Assembly (NCBI GenBank): GCA_020633825.1
Contig: JACKCV010000001.1
Location: forward strand, 559,001-623,000
Origin: Fibrobacteria bacterium
Lineage (GTDB): Bacteria; Fibrobacterota; Fibrobacteria; UBA5070
DNA length: 64,000 nt
Direction of reading: 5' to 3'
Under the pieces are notes generated by a model, which was not told the DNA's origin, did no database searches, and saw only the letters and a program-made list of their open reading frames with translations. A program made the position numbers and the translations under genes. This document shows positions 50,966 to 60,215 of this stretch, in pieces. Position 1 is the stretch's first letter; every line of letters begins with the position of its first letter.

Positions 50966-52217
50966 TCCGGGGAGGACTCGAGTCGTCGTCACGGGGCTCG
51001 GTGCGGTTTCCCCGCTCGGCCCCGACCTTGTCTCCACCTGGGAGGCGGTCCAATCCACTCGACCCTGCGTCGAACCGATCCCCGAGGCTTGGGAGGCTTT
51101 CTGGAAGCCGAAATCGCGCTTCTGGGCTCCGCTGCCGAAGGAATGGATCCAATGCCCGCTGCTGGCTCCCCTGGAGCCGAAGCAGCTCGATCCGGTTTCC
51201 ATCCTGGCGCTGGAATCCGCTCGCCAGGCGTGTTCGGGGGGGGCTCCCGCGGGACGAGGTGGAGTTTTCGTGGGGACGGGTTCCGGTGGAGGAGCTTCGA
51301 GGTTCGAAAACCACCTGAATCATCTCTTTCCCCAGAAGGAGTTCCTTCCCGGCCGGCGAGGCGGCAGATTCAATCCGTTTTGCATCGCCATGGGGATGCC
51401 GAATTCCCCTGCAGCCATGATTTCCATCAAGTTGTCGATCGAGGGGCCTTGCCGAACCTTCTCGAGCTCGTGCGCGTCCGGGACCGTCGCCATCGGCCAG
51501 GCTGCACAGGCGATCCGCAGCGGAGAAGTGGAATGGGCGGTGGCCGGAGGGGCGGAGTACCTGGTCGATCCCGATGGAACCCAGTTCCATGGTTTCGATG
51601 TCGCCTCGACCTTGACCCGCATCCCGACCAGGGAGGAATGCAATCGACCTTTCGACGCGGGTCGGTCGGGCTTCCTCTTCGCCGCGGGGGGTGCCGCGAT
51701 GCTGAGGCTGGAATCCGAAAGATCCGCGAGGGAGCGAGGAGCCGCGATCCTGGCCACCTTGGACGGTGTCGCGGAGAATTGCGATGCCTACTCCCCGATG
51801 GCCCCGGCGCCGACGGGAGAGCGCATCCAGCAGTGTGCGCTGGAGGCCTTGGCCGACGCCGGCTTGTTGGCCACCGACGTGGATTGCATCAACGCCCACG
51901 GGACGGGAACGGAGGCCAACGATCGCATCGAGGCGGCGATGCTCGAACGGGTCTTCGGCAGGGGTCCCAAAGTGACCACGACGAAAGCCCTGACGGGACA
52001 CCTCATCGGTGCGGGCGGGGCTCTCGAGGCCGTCTTCTGCGTCCAGGGATTGTTGGACCAGATCGTGCCCGGGATGCCGAATCTCGTCGACCCCATCGCC
52101 GATCTGGATTTCGTCCTCCGCACGCAGGCGTCGGAGCATCGGAATGTCCTGAAGCTGTCCTTCGGTTTCGGGGGGCACAACGTGGCTTTGGTTTTCACAA
52201 AGGCAGGAACTCCATGA
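50946..52217 (+). CDS. Beta-ketoacyl-ACP synthase (KAS II/FabF-like)
   Basis: A 423-residue condensing enzyme with the complete Cys-His-His triad: C176 in SSSCASGT, H318 in INAHGTGTEAND and H352 in ALTGHLIGAGGALEA. VVVTGLGAVSPLG opens the fold and KLSFGFGGHNVALVF closes it. It should extend an acyl chain on the neighbouring carrier protein. The sequence is more divergent than a housekeeping FabF (for example SSSCASGTVAIGQAA where FabF has TACATGTHAIG). ATG at 50946 overlaps the ACP gene; the next in-frame ATG is at 50952. Confidence 0.9.
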   Translation: MAMPVSDPGRTRVVVTGLGAVSPLGPDLVSTWEAVQSTRPCVEPIPEAWEAFWKPKSRFWAPLPKEWIQCPLLAPLEPKQLDPVSILALESARQACSGGAPAGRGGVFVGTGSGGGASRFENHLNHLFPQKEFLPGRRGGRFNPFCIAMGMPNSPAAMISIKLSIEGPCRTFSSSCASGTVAIGQAAQAIRSGEVEWAVAGGAEYLVDPDGTQFHGFDVASTLTRIPTREECNRPFDAGRSGFLFAAGGAAMLRLESERSARERGAAILATLDGVAENCDAYSPMAPAPTGERIQQCALEALADAGLLATDVDCINAHGTGTEANDRIEAAMLERVFGRGPKVTTTKALTGHLIGAGGALEAVFCVQGLLDQIVPGMPNLVDPIADLDFVLRTQASEHRNVLKLSFGFGGHNVALVFTKAGTP

Positions 52218-53488
52218 ATGCAACCGGTCAAAACGTCGGAACATCGAACCTGGAAGCCTTCTTCCAGCAGTCCGATTCGCAGGATCAGCACCTCTTCTCC
52301 CAACCCAAGCGCTGGTCGGCGGGACTCCGCTCCCGGAAGGAGGCCATGGGTTTCAACCCGTTCTACGCGGAGATCGCTCTGAACGAGGGGCCGCGATGCC
52401 AGATGGACGGCCGACAGTTGATCATGCTCGGTTCGAACAACTACCTGGGCCTGACGACGGACCCCCGCGTGCGCGAGGCGGCTTCCCAGGCCATCCGCGA
52501 GAAAGGGACGAGCCTCTCGGGTTCGCGCCTGCTCAACGGGTCCACGGCCGACCATTCGCGATTCGAGGCCAAGCTCGCGAGGTTCTTCGGAAGGGAAGCC
52601 GCGCTGGTGTTCACCACGGGATACCAGGCCAACGTCGGTCTTCTCTCCGCCCTCCTCAAGGAACGCGGGAAGAAGCTGGTGATGGACAAGTGCGGGCACG
52701 CTTCGATCATCGACGGCGCCCGGGTTGCCGGATGCGAAGTGCTGGCCTTCTCCCACAACGACCCGGACAGCCTGGTGAGGATCCTGGCCCGACTGGAGAA
52801 TCCCGCCCGGGACTGCCTGGTGATGGTGGACGGCCTGTATTCCATGGAAGGGGACATCGCCCCCCTGCCGCGGATCATCGAAATCTGTCGTCAGTTCGGA
52901 ACCGCGCTCGCCCTGGACGAGGCGCATTCCGTCGGGACCTTGGGACGGACCGGGCATGGGACGGAGGAACACTTCGAACTTCCGGGCGGGGCGGACATCG
53001 TCACCGGAACGTTCTCGAAGAGCCTCGCCTCCGTGGGCGGATTCGTCGCGGCCGACGAGGACCTGATCGACTACATCCGCTACCAGGGGCGGTCGATCCT
53101 CTTCTCCGCCTCCCTTCCACCCGCGCAGCTCGCGGCGGCGGAATGCGCCCTGGACATCCTCCAGGCGGAACCGGAGCATGTCGAGACCCTGCAGAAGAAC
53201 GCCCGATATTGGCGAGCGGGATTGAGGAACATCGGATTCGACGTCGAGGCGGAAGGAAGCCCCGTGGTCCCGCTTCCGATCGGGAGGATCGACGATTGCC
53301 TGACCTTCGCCGAGCGGCTCCAGGTGGAGGGGGTGTACGCCAATTGCGTGCTCTATCCGGCCGTGCGGATGAACGAATCGATGATTCGGACATCCATCAT
53401 GAGCAAGCATTCCTTCGCGGACCTGGATCAGGCCCTGACGGCCGTCCAATCGGCTGTGAAGGCCGTCGGTCTGAGCCTGGGCTCCTGA
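52214..53488 (+). CDS. Alpha-oxoamine synthase, serine palmitoyltransferase-like
   Basis: A 424-residue PLP enzyme that condenses an acyl thioester with an amino acid, releasing CO2. The PLP Lys is K269 (TGTFSKSLASVGGFVAA); D235 and H238 (LDEAHSVG) and H162 (DKCGHASI) complete the cofactor pocket. GSNNYLGLTTDPRV and FTTGYQANVG are family blocks. The FSKSLASVGGFVAA...YIRYQGRSILFSAS stretch looks more like bacterial serine palmitoyltransferases of Bacteroidota than BioF, Kbl or CqsA. A product such as a 3-keto-sphinganine or a cysteate-derived sulfonolipid base is inferred. It overlaps the ketosynthase stop by four bases. Confidence 0.88.
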   Translation: MNATGQNVGTSNLEAFFQQSDSQDQHLFSQPKRWSAGLRSRKEAMGFNPFYAEIALNEGPRCQMDGRQLIMLGSNNYLGLTTDPRVREAASQAIREKGTSLSGSRLLNGSTADHSRFEAKLARFFGREAALVFTTGYQANVGLLSALLKERGKKLVMDKCGHASIIDGARVAGCEVLAFSHNDPDSLVRILARLENPARDCLVMVDGLYSMEGDIAPLPRIIEICRQFGTALALDEAHSVGTLGRTGHGTEEHFELPGGADIVTGTFSKSLASVGGFVAADEDLIDYIRYQGRSILFSASLPPAQLAAAECALDILQAEPEHVETLQKNARYWRAGLRNIGFDVEAEGSPVVPLPIGRIDDCLTFAERLQVEGVYANCVLYPAVRMNESMIRTSIMSKHSFADLDQALTAVQSAVKAVGLSLGS

Positions 53489-53489
53489 G

Positions 53490-53849
53490 ATGGCCTGGAT
53501 CCATCTTCTGGTCGCGATCCTGTTCGAGGTCGTCGGGACTCTTCTCATGAAACGATCCGACGGATTCTCCAACCTGGTCGCCGGGGTCTTCGCCCTGGCG
53601 GCCTACGGGATCTGCCTCGTCTTCCTCGGGATCGCCTTGAAGTCGATTCCCGTCGCCGTCGCCTACAGCATCTGGAGCGGGATGGGGATCGCGATCGTCT
53701 CCCTGGCGGGCTGGTTCCTGTTCCGCGAATCCCTCACCGGTCCGCGGCTGCTCTTCATCGTCCTGATCGCCGCGAGTTGCATCGGTCTGCAACTCAGTGG
53801 CCCGAGCGAAACAGCACCTTCCTCAACCGTCCGATCCGGACAGGAGTAG
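53490..53849 (+). CDS. Small multidrug resistance (SMR) family transporter
   Basis: A 119-residue four-helix membrane protein of the EmrE/SugE family. E13 in IHLLVAILFEVVGTLLMKRSDGF corresponds to the essential Glu14 of EmrE, and VAYSIWSGMGIAIVSLAGWFLFRESL is the family's third-helix signature. Within this operon it more likely moves a lipid or amine intermediate than drugs (inference). One base separates it from the preceding stop. Confidence 0.88.
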   Translation: MAWIHLLVAILFEVVGTLLMKRSDGFSNLVAGVFALAAYGICLVFLGIALKSIPVAVAYSIWSGMGIAIVSLAGWFLFRESLTGPRLLFIVLIAASCIGLQLSGPSETAPSSTVRSGQE

Positions 53850-53852
53850 AAC

Positions 53853-54728
53853 ATGGTTCGATCGATCCTTGGCCTGGCACGACTGGCGTTGCGCGATTTT
53901 TCCCTGCGGGGAAATCCCACCGACCCGACCCCCGACTACGATCGGGCCAGTGAAACCTACGACGACTACTACACGGCTCGCCTGGGCGCGGAGGCCGTGC
54001 GGCTGCTCGCGGAGGTGCCTCTGGCGACGGGAGCCCGCGTCGTGGACATTCCGTGCGGCACCGGCTGCCACACCTTCGAAATCGCGCGCAAGGTGGGAAG
54101 CGACGGTGTGGTCTATGCCGTCGATCTTTCCTCCGGGATGCTGGAGAAGTGCCGGAAGAAGGCCTTCGAGATGGAGACGCGGAACGTCCATTGCATCCTG
54201 GCCGACGGGACCGAATGGCTGGAAGGGCAGCTGCCCGGAAGCCTCGACGTCGTGTTCTGCATCTGGGGGCTGTGCTATCTCGACTGGAAGCGTTTCTTCA
54301 TCGCCGCCAGGAAGGCCCTGCGGCCCGGCGGGATCCTTGCCATCATCGAGAATCGTGTCGATTCCCTCGCCGAAGTCTCCAAGCTGTACCAGAACGCTCT
54401 GATCGACCACCCCAAGGCCCTGATCCGGAAAGTGGACCTCAGTCTGCCCTCGAACGCGAAATCCATCGCATCGGCCGTGCGTCGCGAGGGCTTCGAAATC
54501 CGTTCCCAGAAGGATGGGGAGCTCCGGCTCGACATCGGCACCGGAGAAGAGCTGCTGGCCTACCTCAACCGGGGCGGAGTCAGTTCCGGATTCGTCAATG
54601 CCATCGATCCCGAACTGTATCCAACGCTCGAGGCCGAGACCATCGCAGCCTTCGATCGTTCCATGGCGATCGGGAAGCCGGTACCGGTCGTGCATCGCTT
54701 CAGTTCCTGCATCGCCACCATCGCCTGA
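53853..54728 (+). CDS. SAM-dependent methyltransferase
   Basis: A 291-residue class I methyltransferase. Motif I is ARVVDIPCGTGCHTFEIA (about residues 61-78), motif II VYAVDLSSGML, and the post-I region SLDVVFCIWGLCYLDWKRFF...ALRPGGILAIIENR. The basic N-terminus (VRSILGLARLALRDFSLRGN) could sit on a membrane, as in phosphatidylethanolamine N-methyltransferases. It could methylate the amine or carboxylate of the lipid head (inference). It lies three bases after the SMR gene. Confidence 0.85.
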   Translation: MVRSILGLARLALRDFSLRGNPTDPTPDYDRASETYDDYYTARLGAEAVRLLAEVPLATGARVVDIPCGTGCHTFEIARKVGSDGVVYAVDLSSGMLEKCRKKAFEMETRNVHCILADGTEWLEGQLPGSLDVVFCIWGLCYLDWKRFFIAARKALRPGGILAIIENRVDSLAEVSKLYQNALIDHPKALIRKVDLSLPSNAKSIASAVRREGFEIRSQKDGELRLDIGTGEELLAYLNRGGVSSGFVNAIDPELYPTLEAETIAAFDRSMAIGKPVPVVHRFSSCIATIA

Positions 54729-54739
54729 GAGCCCACCCC

Positions 54740-57076
54740 ATGCCCATCCTCCTCTGGTTGAGTCAATTTTCCCGTCGACGTCCCTGGTGGACGGGGGTTC
54801 TTCTGCTCCTCTGGGTAGGAGTGATGGGCTACTTCTCCGCGGGAGTCCCCGTCGACAATTCGTACAACGCGTATTTCATCCCGGGCGACAAATCCTTCGA
54901 ATCCTACAAGGGATTCCAGGACGAGTTCGGAAGCGACGAGTTCGTGTACGTGATGTATCGATCCCGAACGGGGGAACCGCTTCTGTCGGAGGGGGTGACC
55001 AATCTGGCCGACTCCCTGGCGCAGGCGCTCGGAAGGATCCCCTGGGCCGGCAGGGTCATCAGCCTGACGGGAACCGGCCTGGCCAAGGGCGGGGACGACG
55101 AGTTGCGCATCCTTTCCGTGAAGGAGATGCGGAAGGATTCGTCCTTGGCCGACTCCGTGGAATCGTGGCTCTCCGCCAAGGAATACTTGAAGGGGAATCT
55201 CTTCACCTCCGACATGGAGTGGGGGGCGATCTTCGTGGAGATGACCTCCACGTTCATGGACACGACCGCGGAGAAGGAGAACTACTCCAGGACGGTGCAC
55301 GATTCCGTGAACGCCATCGTGTCCAGGAGCGAATTCTCCCCGTTGGAGCTGGTCGCCGTCGGGGACCCGTTGATCAACCACGTCTACAACCAGATGAACC
55401 AGGACGAGAGTTCCACGACCTTGGGGTTGTCGATCCTGGTCGTCCTGTTCGTGGTCCTGGTCGCCACTCGATCCTGGCGCAAGGCACTCCTGGTCCTGCT
55501 GGTGGTGACGACGTCCCTGGTATCGGGAATGGGGCTCATCGGAATCCTCGGCTGGAAGATGAATCTCCTGTTCGTAATCCTTCCCAGCTTGCTTCTCACC
55601 ATCAGTCTCGCGGAGTCGATCCGCTTGGTGCATTCCGGGGATCTGGCCGCGAGCCACGGTTTGGATCCGGCCCGAGCCGCCGCCAAGGCGGCCTCGGACA
55701 CGGGCCGAGCCAGTTTCTTCGCCTGGATCACCACCGTTCTCGGGTTCCTGAGCATGGCCTTCACCTCGATCCAGGCGGTCCGCGAATTCGCCGTCTACAC
55801 ATCCTTCGGACTGACGGTCAATTTCCTGGCCAGCTACCTGCTGACGCCCCTGTTCGTCGATCGTCGAACCCGCTCCCCGAAGGCCCTCAAGACGCCGCGA
55901 TTCATCACCAACATGCTGGAATCCGCCATCGAACGACCGAGAACCATCCTCGCGGTCGCTTCCTTGGTCGCGGTGGCCTTCGCCTTCGGGATTCCACGAC
56001 TCAAGGTCGAGTCGAATTGGATCGAGGAATTCAGCGATCGGGTTCCGGTGAAACACGCCTACCAGAAGGTGAACGACGTGTTCGGAGGAACCGGTTCCTT
56101 CTCGCTGGTGTTGCAGGCACCTCCGGAATCCCTCCTTTCCCCCGCGACCTTGGCCTCCGTCGAACGGTTCCAGCGCGAGGCCGAACGCATCCCTTCGGTG
56201 TCGAAGACCCTGTCCCTGGGGGATCTCCTGAAGGACGTGAACGCCTCGTTCCACTCCGATTCCCCGGAATTCCGAAGGATCCCCGATTCCGCGGACCTGA
56301 TCGCCCAGTACCTGCTGGCCTACGAGTTCTCCGGAGGAGAGGATCTGGACGACTACCTCTCCAAGGACCACTCGTCCTCCCAGGTGGCCATCCGGATCCG
56401 GATGGGGAACACGAACGAACTTCTCGATGTGTTCAATGCCCTCCAGGATCGAGCCCTCGAGTTGTTTCCGGGCATGAATCCGACCATGACCGGCATCTCC
56501 AGCCTGAGCGTGAAGATGGCCAAGTACATCCAGCAGGGGCAGATCCGTGGATTTGGATTCGCTCTGCTCACCATCGCCGTCTGCCTGGTGTTCGCCATGC
56601 GGTCGGTACGCCTGGGAGTCCTCTGCATGATTCCCAACATCCTTCCCATCACCATCGTGCTCGGATTCATGGGATGGACGGGGATCAAGCTGGACTACGT
56701 GAAAGTCCTGATCAGCTCCCTGGCCCTGGGACTGGCGGTCGACGACACGATCCACTTCTGGGGTGCCTTCCGGGCGGCCACCGCCTCCGGTTTCGACGCG
56801 AAGGGAGCGTGCAGGGAGGTGGTCCGCACGCACGGGCGACCGATCTGGATGAGTTCCCTCGCCCTCATGCTCGGCTTCCTCATCAACGTCGTCTCCTCGA
56901 TGCAATCGTTGGTGATGTTCGGGGTCCTCACCGCCATGGTGATCGCCCTGGCCTTCCTCTCCGATCTCCTGGTCGGGCCTGCGCTGCTGGCCTTGTTCGG
57001 AAACCGAGCCCAACCCAAGCCGGCGATCCGCGCGAACTCGGGGAGAAATCCCGCTTTGGTCGAGGCGCGCCGATGA
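54740..57076 (+). CDS. MMPL/RND-superfamily lipid exporter (HpnN-like)
   Basis: A 778-residue RND-superfamily permease with about twelve membrane helices in two halves, each with a large periplasmic loop after the first helix. The N-terminus is FSRRRPWWTGVLLLLWVGVMGYFSAGVPVDNSYNAYFIPGDKSFESYKGFQDEFGSDEFVYV, a typical MMPL opening. The second-half motif LALGLAVDDTIHFWGAFR holds the Asp pair used in proton relay. Related proteins (HpnN, MmpL) move lipids to the outer membrane. Its placement before LolA-like and barrel genes supports lipid export. Confidence 0.9.
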   Translation: MPILLWLSQFSRRRPWWTGVLLLLWVGVMGYFSAGVPVDNSYNAYFIPGDKSFESYKGFQDEFGSDEFVYVMYRSRTGEPLLSEGVTNLADSLAQALGRIPWAGRVISLTGTGLAKGGDDELRILSVKEMRKDSSLADSVESWLSAKEYLKGNLFTSDMEWGAIFVEMTSTFMDTTAEKENYSRTVHDSVNAIVSRSEFSPLELVAVGDPLINHVYNQMNQDESSTTLGLSILVVLFVVLVATRSWRKALLVLLVVTTSLVSGMGLIGILGWKMNLLFVILPSLLLTISLAESIRLVHSGDLAASHGLDPARAAAKAASDTGRASFFAWITTVLGFLSMAFTSIQAVREFAVYTSFGLTVNFLASYLLTPLFVDRRTRSPKALKTPRFITNMLESAIERPRTILAVASLVAVAFAFGIPRLKVESNWIEEFSDRVPVKHAYQKVNDVFGGTGSFSLVLQAPPESLLSPATLASVERFQREAERIPSVSKTLSLGDLLKDVNASFHSDSPEFRRIPDSADLIAQYLLAYEFSGGEDLDDYLSKDHSSSQVAIRIRMGNTNELLDVFNALQDRALELFPGMNPTMTGISSLSVKMAKYIQQGQIRGFGFALLTIAVCLVFAMRSVRLGVLCMIPNILPITIVLGFMGWTGIKLDYVKVLISSLALGLAVDDTIHFWGAFRAATASGFDAKGACREVVRTHGRPIWMSSLALMLGFLINVVSSMQSLVMFGVLTAMVIALAFLSDLLVGPALLALFGNRAQPKPAIRANSGRNPALVEARR

Positions 57077-57762
57077 ACCGCATGCATCTGGCGATCGCAA
57101 GCGTCGCTTTCCTGGCCCTCCAGGGGGCGATGAGGATCGAATCCGCGTGGTTCGCGACATTGGTCTACGTCTACCCGGTCCTGTATCTGCTCGCGGCGGT
57201 TTCGTGCTTGTCGCGAGGCGGGATCCGCGACTCCTTCGTCGGCGGAGTGCTGCGCCGTTCCATGCCGCTCTGGGTGGGGGCGACCCTGGGCGTCTATGCC
57301 GTTTCCTTCCTGGTCTTGCGCGGTTTCTTCGGTCCATCCGATGATTGGACCTGGAGCTTCCGCTCGGTGATGGAAACCAGTGTCCCCGGGGGCCGGATCC
57401 TCTTCTCCAGCCTGGCCATGCTCAGTCTTTCCTTCTACGCCATCGAGGAGTTCTACTTCAGGGGCGTCCTGTTCGAGAAGTGGGAAGGCAAGTTCGGAAA
57501 GACGGGCACGGTGGTGGCGATTTCCGGGCTGTGGGCCTGCCTCCACCTGGGAACCTACGGGCTGAACCCCTTCAGACCTTGGCTCGTCCTGGGGATGCTG
57601 CCCTGCGTGTTCGCCATGGGGTTGGTCCTCGGAGCGGCAAGATCGCACACGGGCTCGCCATGGACCAGCTTCGTGTGCCAATCCCTGGGGAACTGGTTCC
57701 TCCTGGGATTGGTGTATTCGGCCCCGGCCATCCAGCAAACCGCATCGGGAGGTGCCCCTTGA
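57073..57762 (+). CDS. CPBP family intramembrane metalloprotease (Abi-like)
   Basis: A 229-residue membrane protein with about eight helices. The CPBP signature is present: E125 and E126 in IEEFYFRGVLFEKW with R130, and H158 in LWACLHLG. Family members cleave or modify membrane-embedded substrates. In this cluster it might process a lipoprotein or a prenyl/lipid-linked substrate; no substrate is evident. The ATG overlaps the MMPL stop by four bases. Confidence 0.85.
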   Translation: MNRMHLAIASVAFLALQGAMRIESAWFATLVYVYPVLYLLAAVSCLSRGGIRDSFVGGVLRRSMPLWVGATLGVYAVSFLVLRGFFGPSDDWTWSFRSVMETSVPGGRILFSSLAMLSLSFYAIEEFYFRGVLFEKWEGKFGKTGTVVAISGLWACLHLGTYGLNPFRPWLVLGMLPCVFAMGLVLGAARSHTGSPWTSFVCQSLGNWFLLGLVYSAPAIQQTASGGAP

Positions 57763-58559
57763 GAGGATTCCTTCAGACCTCCAACCTGGCGCGAATCGTC
57801 GTGTTCGTTTCGGCCTCTTGCATGGGCATGGAGGCTGCGTTGCCCGCCGGATCCGCCGCCGCGCGAGGCGAGTGGGTCGCCCGACGGAGCATCGCGGCGG
57901 ACAGCGGATTCAAGGACGCGTCCTCCGGACTGCTGCTGCAGATCATCGAACCCGATGGACGGGTCATGGACCGGAACATCGAGCTTCGAGCCTTGGAAGT
58001 CCCGGGAGATGGCGAGAAGACCCTGATGCTTTTCCGGACCCCCAGGGATGTCGCAGGATCGGCATTCCTGACCCACAGCCACGCCGACGGCACGGACGAG
58101 CAATGGCTCTTCCTGTCGGCCCTGAAACGGGTGAAACGGATTTCGTCCAGCAACAGGGGGGGCTCGTTCTTCGGAAGCGAATTCGCCTTCGAGGATCTCA
58201 GTTCCATGGAGCTCGGTCGATTCCGGTACGAATTCCTGGGGGAGGAGGGTGGAGCCTACAAGGTCCGGCTGTCCCCCACCGATGCCGGGAGCGTCTACCG
58301 GGAGATCGACGCCTGGTACGACAAGGCGACCTTCCGCGTGGAGCGGATGGAACTCGCGGGGAAACGGGACGGGCTCGGGAAGACGATGAGGATGACGGGG
58401 TACAGGCTCCTCAATGACAAATACTGGCGGCCCGACACCATCGAGATGGAGAATCGGGGGAACGGGAGGAGATCGAGGTTCGTCTTCACCGGCTACAAGG
58501 TCGGCGTCGGGCTGGAGCCGAGCCTGTTCCTGCCTTCGAGGATCGAGAATGCGCGATGA
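57759..58559 (+). CDS. LolA-like outer-membrane lipoprotein-sorting protein
   Basis: A 266-residue periplasmic protein of the LolA-like group that is often encoded next to MMPL exporters. The TTG at 57759 is the likely start: it has GGAGG five bases upstream, overlaps the CPBP stop, and gives signal peptide RGFLQTSNLARIVVFVSASCMGMEAALPAGSA. The mature domain has the antiparallel sheet pattern (EKTLMLFRTPRDVAGSAFLTHSHADGTDEQWLFLSALKRVKRISSSNRGGSFFGSEFAFEDL), matching the FLxP...DVxGSxxL...DEQWLYLPxLxRxRRI...GSFxGSDFxYEDL signature. It probably carries a lipid across the periplasm. Confidence 0.87.
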   Translation: MRGFLQTSNLARIVVFVSASCMGMEAALPAGSAAARGEWVARRSIAADSGFKDASSGLLLQIIEPDGRVMDRNIELRALEVPGDGEKTLMLFRTPRDVAGSAFLTHSHADGTDEQWLFLSALKRVKRISSSNRGGSFFGSEFAFEDLSSMELGRFRYEFLGEEGGAYKVRLSPTDAGSVYREIDAWYDKATFRVERMELAGKRDGLGKTMRMTGYRLLNDKYWRPDTIEMENRGNGRRSRFVFTGYKVGVGLEPSLFLPSRIENAR

Positions 58560-59718
58560 AGTGATCCGCGGCACGCTGCTCCTGTGCGCGTCGGTCGCGA
58601 TGGCCAACGGCAGCCCCCTGGCGGGCGAGGTGGAACTGGACCAGCGATCCCATTGGAATCCGGGAGCGACCGCGCAGGAGGAGTGGAATGCCCGCGAGGT
58701 GTCCATCCTCCCCCGGTACGAACAGGATCTGGGGCCGATCTCCTTGCGTTTGTCGCCTCGCTGGAAGATCCGGCGGACGGATCGGGAAGCGCTGTTCGAG
58801 CCCGGAGACAGCCGGGTGCGTGCGACGTTCCGCGCCATCGACCTGGTCGTGGGTTGGGAACGCACGAGCTGGGGAGTCATGGACGCCCTTTCGGTGATGG
58901 ACATCGTCGATCCGTTCGATTGGACCGACCCCTTCGAGGAACGGGCGAGGGTGGAGCGCCTGGTGACGCGCCTCTCCATCGCCGCGTGGGAATCGGGAAC
59001 ATTCCAGTTGATGCTGTTCCCGTGGTTCCCCCGATATCCGACGCCCCGCCTCGGGGAGAGGTTCAACACCATGCCGCTGCCCTCGCGGCAGGTCGTTTCG
59101 GGGGATCGGGGGCGAGGGACTCCCTCCTTCGCCGCGAGATGGTCCGCATCGCTGGGCGGCTTCGATTTCGGTCTGGTGGGATACCGGGGGGTCGACCGTG
59201 ATCCTGATCCGGTGCCGACCGAGTCCTGGGATGCCATCCGGCTCGTGCATGGCGAGGCGACCGCGGCCGGACTCGGAGTCGCCAAGGGTTTCGACGCGCT
59301 GATCCTCCGCGGAGAATTCCTGGCGACCGAGGCCGCTGGACGGAGGGATCTCGCCGGTGCGGCCGGGGGGGAGCTGGAGATCGGCCAGTGGGTGCCGATC
59401 CAGGCCGGGGTCGTCCTGGTGGGCGAATACTCCTTCCATTCGAAGCCCTCGGCGACGGAGATCCTGCAGGACGATGTCTACGGCGGATTGCGGATCGATT
59501 TCCAGAACACGGCTTCGACGAGGCTGGAGGCGGGATGGGTACGGGATCTCGAGTACCGGACCCTCGTCCAGAGGGCGACTCTTTCTCAGAATCTGTCCGA
59601 CCGGGTGTCCGTGGATCTCGTCGCCCAGAGCTTCATCCTGGTCGACGACGCGGATGGGCGAATCTCACCTCTCCGAGGAGACGACTATGTCGAAGCAAGG
59701 TTCCAATTCCGCTTCTAG
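58549..59718 (+). CDS. Outer-membrane beta-barrel protein of the lipid export operon
   Basis: A 389-residue exported protein. Signal region VIRGTLLLCASVAMANG is followed by about sixteen amphipathic strands with short turns (GPISLRLSPRWKIRR, RVRATFRAIDLVVGWERTSWGVMDALSVMDIVDPFDW) and a C-terminal Phe (EARFQFRF), the outer-membrane insertion signal. This type (DUF1302-like) repeatedly accompanies MMPL and LolA-like genes. The ATG overlaps the previous gene by 11 bp. It is the probable outer-membrane end of the export path. Confidence 0.8.
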   Translation: MRDEVIRGTLLLCASVAMANGSPLAGEVELDQRSHWNPGATAQEEWNAREVSILPRYEQDLGPISLRLSPRWKIRRTDREALFEPGDSRVRATFRAIDLVVGWERTSWGVMDALSVMDIVDPFDWTDPFEERARVERLVTRLSIAAWESGTFQLMLFPWFPRYPTPRLGERFNTMPLPSRQVVSGDRGRGTPSFAARWSASLGGFDFGLVGYRGVDRDPDPVPTESWDAIRLVHGEATAAGLGVAKGFDALILRGEFLATEAAGRRDLAGAAGGELEIGQWVPIQAGVVLVGEYSFHSKPSATEILQDDVYGGLRIDFQNTASTRLEAGWVRDLEYRTLVQRATLSQNLSDRVSVDLVAQSFILVDDADGRISPLRGDDYVEARFQFRF

Positions 59719-60145
59719 GGCCGCCTGCGCCCTGGTCGCATCGGCGCTCGTGGTTTCCGCGAACGCAGGCGATCTCGTCGGTAGATGGATGCCGCCCGAC
59801 GGGGAGTCGATCATCGAAATCCAGCCCTGCGGTGCGGAACGGTGCGGATCCATCGTATGGCTGAAGAAGCCCGCCGATCCCTCGGGGAAGCCCTGGACGG
59901 ACACGGAGAATCCGGATCCTCCCTTGAGGTCGAGGGGGCTCGCGGGCTTGCGCATCCTCAGCGGATTGAAACCCGACGGCCCGGGGGAGTGGTCCGGGGG
60001 GAGCATCTACGATCCGAACTCGGGGAAGACCTACAGCTGCAAGGCGTCGTTGGCCGTCGATGGAGGGTTGGAACTGAGGGGCTATTTCATGACTCCCCTG
60101 CTCGGAAGAACCGAGAAATGGAAGCGCGTCGCCGAGCCGAGGTGA
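59687..60145 (+). CDS. Secreted DUF2147 protein
   Basis: A 152-residue exported protein with signal peptide ending ALVVSANA. The mature part follows DUF2147: GDLVGRWMPPDGESIIEIQPCGAERCGSIVWLKKPADPSGKPWTDTENPDP, GGSIYDPNSGKTYSCKASLAVDGGLELRGYFMTPLLGRTEKW. These are small lipocalin-like barrels of unknown role. GAGGAG lies six bases before the ATG and the gene overlaps the barrel gene by 32 bp. It is the last gene of the tight operon; an 84-bp gap with a lux box follows. Confidence 0.85.
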   Translation: MSKQGSNSASRAACALVASALVVSANAGDLVGRWMPPDGESIIEIQPCGAERCGSIVWLKKPADPSGKPWTDTENPDPPLRSRGLAGLRILSGLKPDGPGEWSGGSIYDPNSGKTYSCKASLAVDGGLELRGYFMTPLLGRTEKWKRVAEPR

Positions 60146-60175
60146 ATGCGGTTCGGAGCCTGGACTCCGGATGGG

Positions 60176-60195
60176 ACCTGTCATATCGAACAGGA
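60176..60195 (+). promoter_or_regulatory. lux box upstream of luxI
   Basis: ACCTGTCATATCGAACAGGA, a 20-bp dyad in the exact lux-box frame. The left arm ACCTGT and right arm ACAGGA differ from a perfect palindrome at one base, and both arms match the classic Vibrio fischeri box. A -10 candidate (CATAAA, 60216-60221) lies 20 bases downstream, placing the box at -42.5. Confidence 0.8.
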
Positions 60196-60215
60196 TGCGA
60201 CGGGATTCAGCAAGT

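Noticed and set aside
52214..53488. CqsA/LqsA-type signal synthase
   Set aside because: Possible by fold, but the FSKSLASVGGF and following block resemble bacterial serine palmitoyltransferases more, and carrier protein plus ketosynthase fit lipid synthesis better.
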